A DNA stretch of 64,000 nt from Micromonospora sp045209745. Its GTDB lineage: Bacteria > Actinomycetota > Actinomycetes > Mycobacteriales > Micromonosporaceae. The notes beneath the pieces were generated by a model. It was not told the origin of the DNA. It did no database searches and saw only the letters and a program-made list of their open reading frames with translations. Shown in pieces: positions 9,954 to 18,031 of the stretch. The DNA is taken from contig NZ_CP109273.1 in assembly GCF_045209745.1 (NCBI RefSeq), forward strand, positions 2,914,001-2,978,000. The letters are read 5' to 3'. Within the stretch, counting starts at the first letter, position 1; each line of letters begins with the position of its first letter. The position numbers were made by a program, and so were the translations under genes.

Positions 9954-10479
9954 GTGGGAGGGGCCCTGCCTCGGACAGGTCAGGTTGTTTGTCGACATGG
10001 GGCCACCGCCACCGCCACCGCCCTCGACAGCTGCTACGACTCGACCACCCCGCAGCACCAGGATCCCGCCGCCTGGCCCGCGCCGGGACGCCAGCAGACG
10101 ACGTGGGCGTCGGCCATCAGCATCATCCACGGTGACGCCTTCCGGGTGAGAGCCCAGGGCAGCGTCCAGATCGACGCGTGGGGCACCACCAAGAGCATCG
10201 CTGGCGAGCTACCGACCGCTCCGACCACCGGCGGATGGCCGGCACCCGGTGCCCCCCCGGTACGCGCTCATAGCCCGGGTCACCACGGGCTCCATGTGGG
10301 TGAAGAAGACCAGCCGGATCTACGGACCCAGTTCCTGGTTCCCGGTCGGCACCGACAGCGACTGCATGCTGTTCTCTAGCAACGGCGACCCGGCGCCGCA
10401 CCTGGTCTTCACCTTCAACGACAACAACCTGGGCGACAACGGCGGCGGCGCGGGAGTCGTCGTACGGCAGTGGTTCTGA
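9954..10479 (+). pseudogene. LecA/PA-IL-like lectin-domain gene broken at a C7 run
   Basis: The first plus frame reads GDAFRVRAQGSVQIDAWG and breaks at a run of seven C (10252-10258). Removing one C joins it to a second frame that continues YALIARVTTGSMWVK and ends VFTFNDNNLGDNGGGAG at the TGA at 10477. The order of beta strands and the terminal ...NDN...G.NGG...V block resemble the PA-IL (LecA) galactose-binding fold. No signal peptide or good start is visible, so the 5' end may be missing too. Either a real pseudogene or a sequencing slip in the homopolymer. Confidence 0.55.
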
Positions 10480-10662
10480 GCAGGCGGGGTCCTGACCGGG
10501 TGCGATCGACGGAGGGATACGCTATGTCCGAAGAGGACGGTGAGCGGGAGCCCACCCGATTCGAGTGCTTCTGGATACCGTTGGAGGCCGCGCACGTCTT
10601 GCAAACCGGCCAGGGTGCTCTCGTGGGCCGGCTGTTCGATTGATCGGCAGTTCAACAGTGGG

Positions 10663-11034
10663 ATGCAGGGTGGGAGCGTGCGGGGGGACGAGCTGCGGGA
10701 GCTGGTCCAGCGGAGCCCGTGGCTGATCCGGGCGCTGGGCGCCGTGCGGGACTCCGGCTTGCCGGACGCCTGGATCGGTGCGGGCGCCATCCGCGACATG
10801 TCTGGGGTGAGCGGTACGGCGACGGCTTCGCTCCGTTGTCAGTGCGTGACGTCGACGTACGTCTTCCTCGACCCGACGGACCTCAGCCGGGAAACGACCA
10901 CCGGGCCACGCGGCGTCTGGTGGCGGTCTGGCCGGATCCGCCGTGGGAGGCGAAGAACCAGGCGGCCGTGCACACCTGGTATCCCGCGAAGCTCGGCGGC
11001 GATCCGAGGGGCGCGTTGCGTACCTCGCTTGCGT
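10663..11034 (+). pseudogene. Nucleotidyltransferase-like (PF06042-type) gene with several frameshifts, cut by an IS
   Basis: From the ATG at 10663 the frame reads LRELVQRSPWLIRALGAV, then DAWIGAGAIRD, the opening of the PF06042 nucleotidyltransferase family. The rest is scattered over three frames: VWGERYGDG and VRDVDV in one, VFLDPTDLSRE in another, then NDHRATRRLVAVWP and WEAKNQAAVHTWY in a third, with shifts near 10795, 10858 and 10893. The DVDV/FDPTDLS block holds the metal-binding acidic residues. Homology stops about where the IS begins (11035), so the 3' end is lost. Confidence 0.65.
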
Positions 11035-12224
11035 CCTGTACGGTGCCGAAACTCTGTTTCAGGCTTGTGAGCTGCGAATTTGCGAGTAGCTCAAGCTGCC
11101 CGGTGATACTCGTTGATCACGCCGCCCAGGACGCGGCGCCGCCGGATTGGCTTGTCGATCGCGACGACCACACCGGGGTCGTAGTCGGGTGGATGCTGAT
11201 CCAGGCTCTGGTGCGGCCGGTGCCGGTCGAAGTGGTCCTCATAGTCGCGTAACACGGTACGGGCGTGCTGTTCGTTGTAGATCAATACCCGGTCGGTGCA
11301 CCCGGCCCGGACACTGCGCACGAAGCGTTCCGCGAACGCGTTCGCCCGGGGCGTGCGCGGCGGAGTCTTCACGACGTCGATGCCTTCGGCGGCGAACACC
11401 GTGTCGAACGACGCGGTGAACTTGGCGTCGCGGTCGCGGATCAGGAACCGGAACAGTGTCATACGGTCACCGAGGTCCAGCACCAGGTTGCGGGCCTGCT
11501 GGGTAGTCCAGGCGGCGGTCGGGTGGGCGGTGACGCCGAAGATGTGCACCCGTCGGGTCGTGATCTCCATGACGAACAGCACATACAACCGCCGCAGCGT
11601 GACGGTGTCGATGTGGAAGTAGTCGGTCGCCAGCAGGCCGGACGCCTGCGCGCGCAGGAACGTCCTCCAATTGGTGTCGATCTCGCGTGGGGCAGGACCG
11701 CGCTTCGAGCTGGCGAGGATGCGACGGATGGTGCCAGCGCCGACCCGATGGCCGAGCCCGACGAGTTCGCCTTGGATGCGCCGGTGCCCCCAGCCGGGAT
11801 TATCCCTGGCCAGGCGCAGGATCAGGTCCCGGAGGTCGTCGCTGATCGGTGGTCGTCCGGGCCGGTTCGGGTAGGTCCAGTGCCGGCGGAGCAGCCGGCG
11901 GTGCCAGGCCAGCAGGGTGGCCGGGGTAACGATCCGATGCCTCCAGAGTTCCCGCGGCAGTGCCCGGACCAGCGCGGACAACACCGCCCGCTCCGGCCAC
12001 GACAGGCGTGGCCGACCGACCTGACGGCGTAGCACCGCCACCTCATGGCGCAGCACCAGCAACTCTGCGACCAGCGCGGACTCGCTGCACGTGGCCAGCG
12101 GTAACCAGCCGAACATCCGCACCGCACTCAGGTACAGCAGCCGAACCAACACGCCTGCCATCCTGCGTCATTGTCGCGAAACAGCAGCTCACACCCTGTG
12201 CGACGAGTTTTGGCACGGTACAGG
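11035..12224. mobile_element. Intact insertion sequence (about 1.19 kb) with imperfect terminal inverted repeats
   Basis: The left end CCTGTACGGTGCCGAAACTC (from 11035) matches the reverse complement of the right end, which reads CCTGTACCGTGCCAAAACTC inward from 12224; similarity continues through a GTGAGCTGC block about 30 bases in. One transposase gene fills the interior. The element lies between a broken nucleotidyltransferase and a truncated sigma gene, and its right terminal repeat supplies the stop codon of the sigma fusion. I could not confirm a target duplication. Confidence 0.8.
11091..12161 (-). CDS. DDE (integrase-core) transposase, intact
   Basis: The 356-residue protein has an N-terminal HTH region (residues ~25-120, including the LLAWHRRLLRRHW block) and an HTH_21-like linker NPGWGHRRIQGELVGLG. 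An rve integrase core follows, with candidate catalytic residues in LLATDYFHIDT, FLIRDRDAKF and NAFAERFVRS (D, D, E). It is transcribed inward on the minus strand of the IS. The decayed copy at 2092-3190 is a relative. I have not assigned it to IS3 or IS481 because the CCTGTAC ends do not settle that. Confidence 0.9.
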   Translation of the reverse strand: MAGVLVRLLYLSAVRMFGWLPLATCSESALVAELLVLRHEVAVLRRQVGRPRLSWPERAVLSALVRALPRELWRHRIVTPATLLAWHRRLLRRHWTYPNRPGRPPISDDLRDLILRLARDNPGWGHRRIQGELVGLGHRVGAGTIRRILASSKRGPAPREIDTNWRTFLRAQASGLLATDYFHIDTVTLRRLYVLFVMEITTRRVHIFGVTAHPTAAWTTQQARNLVLDLGDRMTLFRFLIRDRDAKFTASFDTVFAAEGIDVVKTPPRTPRANAFAERFVRSVRAGCTDRVLIYNEQHARTVLRDYEDHFDRHRPHQSLDQHPPDYDPGVVVAIDKPIRRRRVLGGVINEYHRAA

Positions 12225-12869
12225 GTCCCCGAACACCGGCGCCTGATGCGCCAGCAGGCCGATGTCGGACATGCTGGTCGCGCCGAGCGCGATCGACACC
12301 GCCAGGGATGTCAGCACGGTGCCCCGATCCCACCACCCGGGGCCCTCACCGCGGGTGGCGAGGGTCTGCTTGGCGCGGGTGATCCGCTGGCCGACGGTGG
12401 CCTCCGAGGTGAGGAAGGCGCGGGCGATCTCCTCGGTGGTGAGGCCGCCGAGCAGCCGCAGGGTGAGGGCGGCCCGGGCGATCGGGGAGAGGACCGGGTG
12501 GCAGGCGACGAAGATCAGCCGCAGCAGGTCGTCCTCGATGTGTTCCTCGAACGCGGCGTCGAAGTCGGGGATGAACTCGTCGGCGCCGAGGTCACGGCCC
12601 AGTTCGGCGACCTTGCGGTCCTGGGTCTGCCGGCGGCGCAGCGCGTCGATGGCCCGGCGCTTGCCGACGGTCATCAGCCACGCGCCGGGGTTGACCGGTA
12701 CGCCGTCGCGCGGCCACGTTTCCAGCGCGGCGACCAGGGCGTCCTGGGCCAGTTCCTCGGCCTGCCCGACATCGCGGACCAGCGCGGCGAGGCCGGCGAT
12801 CACCCGGCCGGACTCCATCCGCCAGACCGCTTCGACGGTGCGGCGTACCTCGGGCTCCCCCATGGCCAC
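12225..12869 (-). pseudogene. ECF sigma factor truncated and fused to a transposase fragment
   Basis: From the ATG at 12869 the protein begins VRRTVEAVWRMESGRVIAGL, followed by AEELAQDALVAALETWP (region 2) and LTTEEIARAFLTSEATVGQR (region 4). This is the start of the long actinobacterial ECF sigma group with a C-terminal TPR-like extension (ECF42-like, normally about 400 aa). After RITRAKQTLA the match ends. The next ~40 residues, WDRGTVLTSLAVSIALGA to LLAHQAPVFGD, resemble the N-terminal part of an IS1380-type transposase (compare residues 55-95 of the copy at 28440). The IS terminal repeat then adds PVPCQNSSHRV and a TGA at 12189. The encoded 226-aa fusion lacks the extension, so I call it a pseudogene. 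Confidence 0.75.
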
Positions 12870-12906
12870 TCATCAGAGCAGCCCGGTCCGACGTTCTCAA
12901 GGAAGT

Positions 12907-12964
12907 AAAGAATTCTTGACATCGCGTCTGCTCTCCTTGACACTGATGATGTCAAAGATTCTTT
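12907..12964. promoter_or_regulatory. Large inverted repeat in divergent promoter region (probable operator)
   Basis: The arm AAAGAATTCTTGACATC (12907-12923) is mirrored by GATGTCAAAGATTCTTT (12948-12964): 15 of 17 positions pair, with only the central TC/AG unmatched. The 24-base spacer contains a further TTGACA. The repeat sits between the divergent sigma gene (start 12869) and the operon starting at 12980, so it covers both promoters. A likely ligand is the small HTH protein of the operon (13405), as autoregulator; this is inference. Confidence 0.6.
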
Positions 12965-12979
12965 ACCCGGGGAGGTTCG

Positions 12980-13408
12980 GTGGCCTTCGAAGAGAAGCGC
13001 GCATGGATCATGGCGCTGGTGTCGGTCGCCGCCTATGGCGCGTACGTGCTGGTGGTCCTCGGCCGCGCGGACGGCGACCCGCTCGCGGACGTCCCCTACG
13101 CGGGCCCGCTGCTGACCACGGTGGCCGCGGCGATCGTGGTGTCGATCGTCCTGAACATCGTCGTCTCGATCGTCTCGCCCGAGGGCGCCAACGAGAAGGA
13201 CCAGCGGGACCGGGAGATCCACCGACTCGGCGACCACATCGGCCAGTCCTTCGTGATCGTCGGCGGCGTCGCCGCCCTGGCGATGGCCCTCGCGGACTGG
13301 GACCAGTTCTGGATCGCCAACGTCATCTACCTGTGCTTCACGCTGTCGGCGGTGGTCGGCTCGGTCGCGAAGATCGTCGCCTACCGGCGGGGATTCCAGT
13401 CGTGGTGA
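12980..13408 (+). CDS. Four-helix membrane protein, first gene of a three-gene operon
   Basis: A GTG start at 12980 follows GGGGAGG. The 142-residue product has four hydrophobic helices (about 10-27, 42-65, 88-105, 110-128) and a charged central loop with EKDQRDREIHRLGDHIG. I do not recognise an enzymatic motif. Its TGA overlaps the GTG of the HTH gene by four bases, so the two are translationally coupled. In other actinomycetes small membrane proteins of this kind are often paired with a short HTH regulator. Confidence 0.75.
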   Translation: MAFEEKRAWIMALVSVAAYGAYVLVVLGRADGDPLADVPYAGPLLTTVAAAIVVSIVLNIVVSIVSPEGANEKDQRDREIHRLGDHIGQSFVIVGGVAALAMALADWDQFWIANVIYLCFTLSAVVGSVAKIVAYRRGFQSW

Positions 13409-13626
13409 AGCCGACCCGGATCACCAACGCCATCCGGGCGCTGCGCTTCGCCCACGACGAGATGACCCAGGCCGAACTGGCCCGCCGGGTCGGCGTCACC
13501 CGACAGACCGTCATCGCCATCGAGCAGGGCCGCTACTCGCCCTCGCTGGAGATGGCCTTCCAGATCGCCGCCGTCTTCGGCGTACCCCTCACCGACGTGT
13601 TCCAGTACCCGCAGGAGGAATCGTGA
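13405..13626 (+). CDS. Short XRE-type HTH regulator
   Basis: A 73-residue protein consisting almost only of an HTH_3 domain: MTQAELARRVGVTRQTV, then IEQGRYSPSLEMAFQIAAVF. The GTG start overlaps the upstream stop (GTGA at 13405-13408) and its own stop overlaps the next GTG (13623-13626), so the three genes are tightly coupled. This YozG-like regulator type is usually a DNA-binding repressor without a ligand domain. The inverted repeat at 12907-12964 is the obvious candidate binding site. Confidence 0.85.
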   Translation: MKPTRITNAIRALRFAHDEMTQAELARRVGVTRQTVIAIEQGRYSPSLEMAFQIAAVFGVPLTDVFQYPQEES

Positions 13627-14588
13627 AAGCCATCGTCCAGGACCGATACGGGCCGGCCGACCTGCTCCGCCTCGCCGACGTCGACATGCCCACCGCCGGC
13701 GACGGCCAGGTGCTCGTGCAGGTCCGCGCCGCCGGCGTCGACCCCGGCGTCTGGCACCTGATGACCGGCCTGCCCTACGCGGTACGCCTCGGCTACGGGC
13801 TGCTCCGCCCCCGCAACCGGGTCCCCGGCCTGGACCTGGCCGGCGTGGTCAGCGCCGTCGGGCCCGGCGTCACCGGGTTCACTCCCGGCGACGCGGTCTA
13901 CGGCACCGGCGCCGGCAGCTTCGCCGGGTACGCCCTCGCTCCCGCCGACCGGCTCGCCCCGAAACCCGCCAACCTCACCTACGCCGAGGCCGCGGCCGTC
14001 CCCGTCTCCGGGCAGACCGCCCTCACCGCCGTCCGCGACGCCGCCCGGGTGCGCCCCGGCCAGCGGGTCCTCGTCATCGGCGCCGGTGGCGGCGTCGGCT
14101 CATACGCCGTCCAGCTCGCCCGCGCGGCCGGCGCGCACGTCACCGGCGTCTGCGGGCCCGGCAAGCTCGACCTGGTCCGCTCCCTCGGCGCGGACGACGT
14201 CGTCGACTACACCCGCGCCGACCTCCCCGACCAGCGGTACGACGTCGTCGTCGACACCGCCGGCAACCGGCCGCTGTCCCGGCTGCGCCGGGTGCTCACG
14301 CCGAAGGGGACGCTCGTCCTGGTCGGCGGGGAGGCGAGCGACGGGAAGTGGTTGCAGGGCTTCGACCGGCAGCTGCGGGCGTTGGCGCTGTCACCCCTCG
14401 TCGGTCAGCGGCTGGTGCCGCTGGTGGCCAAGGAGAGCACGGCGAATCTGGTGGCGTTGACGGAGTTCATCGAGGCCGGGCAGGTCCGGCCGGTGGTCGA
14501 CCGGACCTTCTCGCTGGCCGAAGTGCCCGACGCCATTCGGCACGTCGAGGGCGGGCACGCGACCGGCAAGGTGGTCGTCACCATCTGA
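13623..14588 (+). CDS. Zinc-independent MDR-family NAD(P)-dependent oxidoreductase (quinone reductase-like)
   Basis: This 321-residue protein has the MDR layout: an N-terminal GroES-like domain (VPGLDLAGVVSAVGPGV at about 62-78) and a Rossmann domain with VIGAGGGVGSYAVQLARAAG (about 145-165). It ends with the usual SLAEVPDAIRHVEGGHATGKVV. The Cys-rich structural zinc loop of alcohol dehydrogenases is absent, which points to the quinone-oxidoreductase branch. Substrate is unknown. It is the last gene of the operon begun at 12980, with a 4-base overlap to the regulator. Confidence 0.9.
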   Translation: MKAIVQDRYGPADLLRLADVDMPTAGDGQVLVQVRAAGVDPGVWHLMTGLPYAVRLGYGLLRPRNRVPGLDLAGVVSAVGPGVTGFTPGDAVYGTGAGSFAGYALAPADRLAPKPANLTYAEAAAVPVSGQTALTAVRDAARVRPGQRVLVIGAGGGVGSYAVQLARAAGAHVTGVCGPGKLDLVRSLGADDVVDYTRADLPDQRYDVVVDTAGNRPLSRLRRVLTPKGTLVLVGGEASDGKWLQGFDRQLRALALSPLVGQRLVPLVAKESTANLVALTEFIEAGQVRPVVDRTFSLAEVPDAIRHVEGGHATGKVVVTI

Positions 14589-14921
14589 CCAAGGATCTGT
14601 GAGTGTCACTGCGGCGGTTCTGGGTGGACTGCCATCAGGATCGGTGGCGGCGCATCGGGTGACGCCGGTGACGAGCCTTTGTCTACGTATGCGCTGTCTA
14701 CGCCGCCGCGCCATGCCAGACCGGTGCCGTCGTGGCGGCGTGGGCGTGGCCGATCCAGCCCTCCACCACCTCAGCGTCCTGGCTCACCGCGGCCACGATC
14801 TTCGCGCTCGGTGCGGTGGGATACGTGCACGGCGGGTCCCGCGACTCGAGTGGCCACCGCTTTCGTTCGAGAGGTGCGCCGTGACCCGCAACAGAGTCGG
14901 CGTGAGCGGCCATAGTGTGGT
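14589..14921. other. Gene-free stretch
   Basis: No convincing gene is seen on either strand. One plus frame over about 14690-14850 (reading SWLTAATIFALGAVGYVHGG) looks like a piece of a membrane protein but has no start, no ribosome site and no neighbours to support it. Confidence 0.4.
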
Positions 14922-15505
14922 GTGACGCATCAGGTACGACCGTCGGACGAGGAACTGTGGGGCTCGATCGCCGCCGGTGACGAGTTGGCGTTCGGTCGGC
15001 TCTTCGACCGGTACTCCCGCCCGGTCTACAACCACGCGTTCCGGTTGACCGGGGGTCGTGGTCGACGGCCGAGGACGTCACCCAGGCGGCGTTCCTCGTC
15101 GCGTGGCGTCGCCGTCACGACGCCCGGCTGGTAGATGGCTCGGCGTTGCCGTGGTTGCTGGTCGTCGCCACGAACGCGGTCCGCTCGGAGTGGCGGTCGG
15201 CGCGCCGGTGGCTGGCGCTGCTACGACGCCTGCCGGCGGAGCGGCATACCGACGGTGACCTTGCCGAGGAAGTGGCCGCGCGCTTGGACGACGAGCGGCG
15301 GATGACCGAGGTCCTCGTAGTGGTCCGCCAGCTGCCGCCGGCCGAGCGGGAAGCGGTGGCGTTGTGCCTGTGGTCCGGCGTGTCGTACCCGGACGCGGCA
15401 TCCGTGTTGGGAATCAGCGAGGTGGCGGTGCGGTCCCGGGTCAGTCGTGCCCGCAGCCGCCTGGCGCGCCTGATGCCCGAAGAGATCCAGGAGGGGAAAC
15501 GGTGA
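14922..15505 (+). pseudogene. ECF sigma-70 factor gene with a frameshift at a G5 run
   Basis: From the GTG at 14922 the frame reads ELWGSIAAGDELAFGRLFDR (sigma region 2), then leaves frame at the GGGGG run 15051-15055. The +1 frame resumes with WSTAEDVTQAAFLVAWRR and continues through LPPAEREAVALCLWSGVSY and SVLGISEVAVRSRVSRARSR (region 4) to the TGA at 15503. One extra G would restore a ~195-residue protein of the type paired with a membrane partner. The downstream gene overlaps its stop by four bases and is intact, so a sequencing slip is quite possible. Confidence 0.75.
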
Positions 15506-16347
15506 ACAACATCCTTGACCTGCCCGCGGAGCGGGACCTGCCGCCGGGACCGGCGCGCGCGATGCGCGCACAGATCCTTGGCGCTGTGGGCCCTCGCCCG
15601 ACTCGTACGCCACGGCTGCGAGTGGCCATCGCCGCGGTCGTGCTGCTGACGGTTACGTCAGGCGTGGCGGCAGTGGTGTGGGACCGGCCGGACGGCTCGA
15701 ACGTGCAGGTGCTGGCTATGGGGCCGGGAGAGCTGTCGCCGACGCTGCGTACCGCGGTTGAGCAATGCCTCCAGTGGAACTCCCCGGAGGGGCTGCTCCG
15801 GCCATCCGAGGGCGAGCAACAGGTCCCGGTTTCCCTGGCCGATCTTGCCGTGGCGACCGAGCGCGGCAACCGCGCGCTGGTGCTGTTCATGACCGACATC
15901 GGCTACGCCACCTGCGACATTCAGTCAGATGGGACCCAAGAGCCGTCCGGCGGGGGCGCCACCGAGCCGTGGCCACACGGCGAGTGGCTACCTGGGCCGG
16001 TGCAGCGACTTCTGTTGACGTCCACCGACTCTGACGGTGGGGATGTCAGTGTCAGTGGCCGGGTCAGCGGGCGCGTCGACCGGCTCGTGCTCGACCACGG
16101 TGACGGGCGCAGCACAGCGGCCCGGATCTCCGGCGGGGCGTTCGGCCTGACCACGAGTGGCGCCCGGCTCAGGATCGATGATGATCCTGAGTTGGTCAGC
16201 TATGACGCCCGGGGGGCGGAGATCGACAGGCGTCCGCTGTTCCAAGCCGAGGATCAACTTGAGCACTGTTACGCGAGCCCGGACGGGAAACGGATGTACG
16301 GCAAGCCGACCAGCGGCTGCCTCCCTGTCGAGAAATGGAAGCGGTAG
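15502..16347 (+). CDS. Membrane-anchored partner of the ECF sigma factor (anti-sigma-like)
   Basis: The GTG at 15502 overlaps the sigma gene stop (GTGA). The product (281 aa) has a short cytoplasmic N-terminus with LPPGPARAMRAQIL, one membrane helix at about residues 36-55 (RVAIAAVVLLTVTSGVAAVV), and a long extracytoplasmic part ending LEHCYASPDGKRMYGK. Sigma partners of this build (short inside, one TM, outside domain) act as anti-sigma factors or sensors. No zinc-binding HxxxCxxC motif is seen, so the anti-sigma role rests on context. A diverged copy of its 3' end lies at 51829-51988. Confidence 0.7.
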   Translation: MNNILDLPAERDLPPGPARAMRAQILGAVGPRPTRTPRLRVAIAAVVLLTVTSGVAAVVWDRPDGSNVQVLAMGPGELSPTLRTAVEQCLQWNSPEGLLRPSEGEQQVPVSLADLAVATERGNRALVLFMTDIGYATCDIQSDGTQEPSGGGATEPWPHGEWLPGPVQRLLLTSTDSDGGDVSVSGRVSGRVDRLVLDHGDGRSTAARISGGAFGLTTSGARLRIDDDPELVSYDARGAEIDRRPLFQAEDQLEHCYASPDGKRMYGKPTSGCLPVEKWKR

Positions 16348-16457
16348 CCATCGCTGAGGATCCCGTGGCTGAACGTGACCGTCCGTCGGGCTCGGACGCC
16401 TGGCGACCCAGGCTGAGGCGGTTCGGCTGGGATTTCTGGAGGCTGAGAGCGGAATTC

Positions 16458-17543
16458 TCAGCTTTCGGCGACTTCGCCGGTCGACGCTGCCGCCTTCGCC
16501 GGTCGAAGCCGGCCCACCCGGGCTGCTCCGGCGATCAGGCTGAGGATGCCGATCAGCGCGAGCGCGATGACGCTGGCCGCCAGCGGGTTGGCGATCTGGT
16601 TGGCCAGCGGATACATGTAGTCGGCAGCGAACAGCACGGTGGCGCTGCCCGGGTCCGGGAGCATGCTCAGCACGTTGTCCAGGGTGTTCACCCCGCAGGC
16701 GATGAGGGTCGGTAGGCCGAGCAGCAGGATCAGCCGCCGTGCCGGCCGTGGGGTTCGGGCGATCCGGTGAGTCATCCAGGTCATTCCCTGCCACACCACG
16801 ATCAGCCCGATGACGAACCCAGTGATCGCGCCGGCGAGCACGCCGCTGGGCTCGATCGGGTAGGCGCCGACCGTGACGCCGGTCTGGTTGTCGTATCCGG
16901 AGACGCGCAACAGCACCCCGTCTCGGGAGGCCCAGAAGACTCCGTGCGCGCTGTTCACGGCGGCCTGGCTATTGGCGTCGCCCTGGTTGAGGGTGCCGGT
17001 GCGCCAGCCCGCGTTCGTCAGGTGCTGGTGGGCGTCGGCCAGGACGGTCGGTGTGTCGGTGACCTGCTCGTAGTACCGGCTCTGGCCCATCGGTGCTGGC
17101 CGCCCGCCGTCCCAGCCCTCTATCGCGAAATCCTGGAACTCGCCGTACGCCCGGTAGGCGTAGGCCATGTCGAGGAGGTTGCCGCCCGGGAGTTCGTAGG
17201 CGGACGAGGCCGGGCGGCCGACCAGCTCGTCGCTGAAGGCGGCGAGGTCGGGTTCTTCGGGGTTGGCGAGCGCCCAGACGGCCAGGGCGCCGGCTCCGCT
17301 AAGCACCACGGCCGCCCAGATCGCTACGAGGCCGGTCGCGAGCCGGCCGATCCAGGTGGGCGGCACGAACCGGTACCGGAGACCGTTCACCAACAGGTGG
17401 GCCGCCTCGCCGCGCGACGGCCGGACCTGCCCCGGCTCGGCCGCGTCGAGCAGGGTGGTGAGGATTTCCGGTCCGCGTTCGCGCCGGTAGAAGCCGGGGT
17501 ACGCCCAGAGCAGTCGGCGGTAGGAGCGCTCCAGGTCAGGCAT
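16458..17543 (-). CDS. Membrane protein co-transcribed with a PadR regulator
   Basis: Starting at the ATG at 17543, which overlaps the PadR stop by eight bases, the 361-residue protein begins LERSYRRLLWAYPGFYRRER. That is the usual start of actinomycete PadR-linked membrane proteins. It has a TM helix at ~70-92, a long extracytoplasmic segment (~100-230) and three or four TM helices near the C-terminus. Function is unknown; proteins in this position are often treated as PadR-controlled permease or sensor components. The start is fixed by the overlap, since upstream codons in this frame belong to the PadR gene in another frame. Confidence 0.8.
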   Translation of the reverse strand: MPDLERSYRRLLWAYPGFYRRERGPEILTTLLDAAEPGQVRPSRGEAAHLLVNGLRYRFVPPTWIGRLATGLVAIWAAVVLSGAGALAVWALANPEEPDLAAFSDELVGRPASSAYELPGGNLLDMAYAYRAYGEFQDFAIEGWDGGRPAPMGQSRYYEQVTDTPTVLADAHQHLTNAGWRTGTLNQGDANSQAAVNSAHGVFWASRDGVLLRVSGYDNQTGVTVGAYPIEPSGVLAGAITGFVIGLIVVWQGMTWMTHRIARTPRPARRLILLLGLPTLIACGVNTLDNVLSMLPDPGSATVLFAADYMYPLANQIANPLAASVIALALIGILSLIAGAARVGRLRPAKAAASTGEVAES

Positions 17544-17880
17544 GCTGAACACCCCCGATGAAGCCGAACGCCTCGCGCAGCCGGGAGGTGGCCACCTGGG
17601 CGTTCGACTGGAGCCGCGCCACTGCGGCTTCGAGCGCCGCCCGGCCGTCGTCGGACAGCACGTAGTAGCGGCGCAGCCGGCCACCCACGGCCTCTTCCCG
17701 GTCGACGGCGATCAGGCCCTCCGTGCTGAGTCGGTCCAGCGCCGCGTACAGCGTCCCGGCCTTGAGCTTGACCCGCCCGTCGGACAACTGCTCGACGGCC
17801 TGGATGATCCCGTAGCCGTGCAGCGGGGTGGCGCGCACCAGCGCAGTCAGGATGAAGAACGTCGGTTCCTGCATCGCCAT
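17536..17880 (-). CDS. PadR-family transcriptional regulator
   Basis: The 114-residue protein starts MAMQEPTFFILTALVRATP, with the winged HTH in LHGYGIIQAVEQLSDGRV to AGTLYAALDRLSTEGLI, and ends with a short helical dimerisation tail. This is the small subfamily-1/2 PadR type. ATG 17880 is preferred to the GTG at 17889. A perfect inverted repeat at 17904-17924 lies just upstream and is the likely autoregulatory site. The next gene overlaps its stop by eight bases. Confidence 0.9.
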   Translation of the reverse strand: MAMQEPTFFILTALVRATPLHGYGIIQAVEQLSDGRVKLKAGTLYAALDRLSTEGLIAVDREEAVGGRLRRYYVLSDDGRAALEAAVARLQSNAQVATSRLREAFGFIGGVQHA

Positions 17881-17903
17881 GGTCAGCACTATAGACCGTC
17901 ACT

Positions 17904-17924
17904 ATATACAGCTTACTTGTATAT
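17904..17924. promoter_or_regulatory. Inverted repeat upstream of padR (probable operator)
   Basis: ATATACA (17904-17910) and TGTATAT (17918-17924) form a perfect 7-bp inverted repeat around GCTTACT, an AT-rich island in GC-rich DNA 24 bases before the padR start. PadR proteins commonly repress their own promoter through such AT-rich dyads. Confidence 0.55.
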
Positions 17925-18031
17925 CGACGAGTGCCGGCGTGTCGGCCCCTCGCGTGCATCACGCGCGGCTTCGGCAGATGGGTGGTGCGACACGGCAGAG
18001 TTGGTGGCGCAACCGGGTTGGGCGTTAGGTC

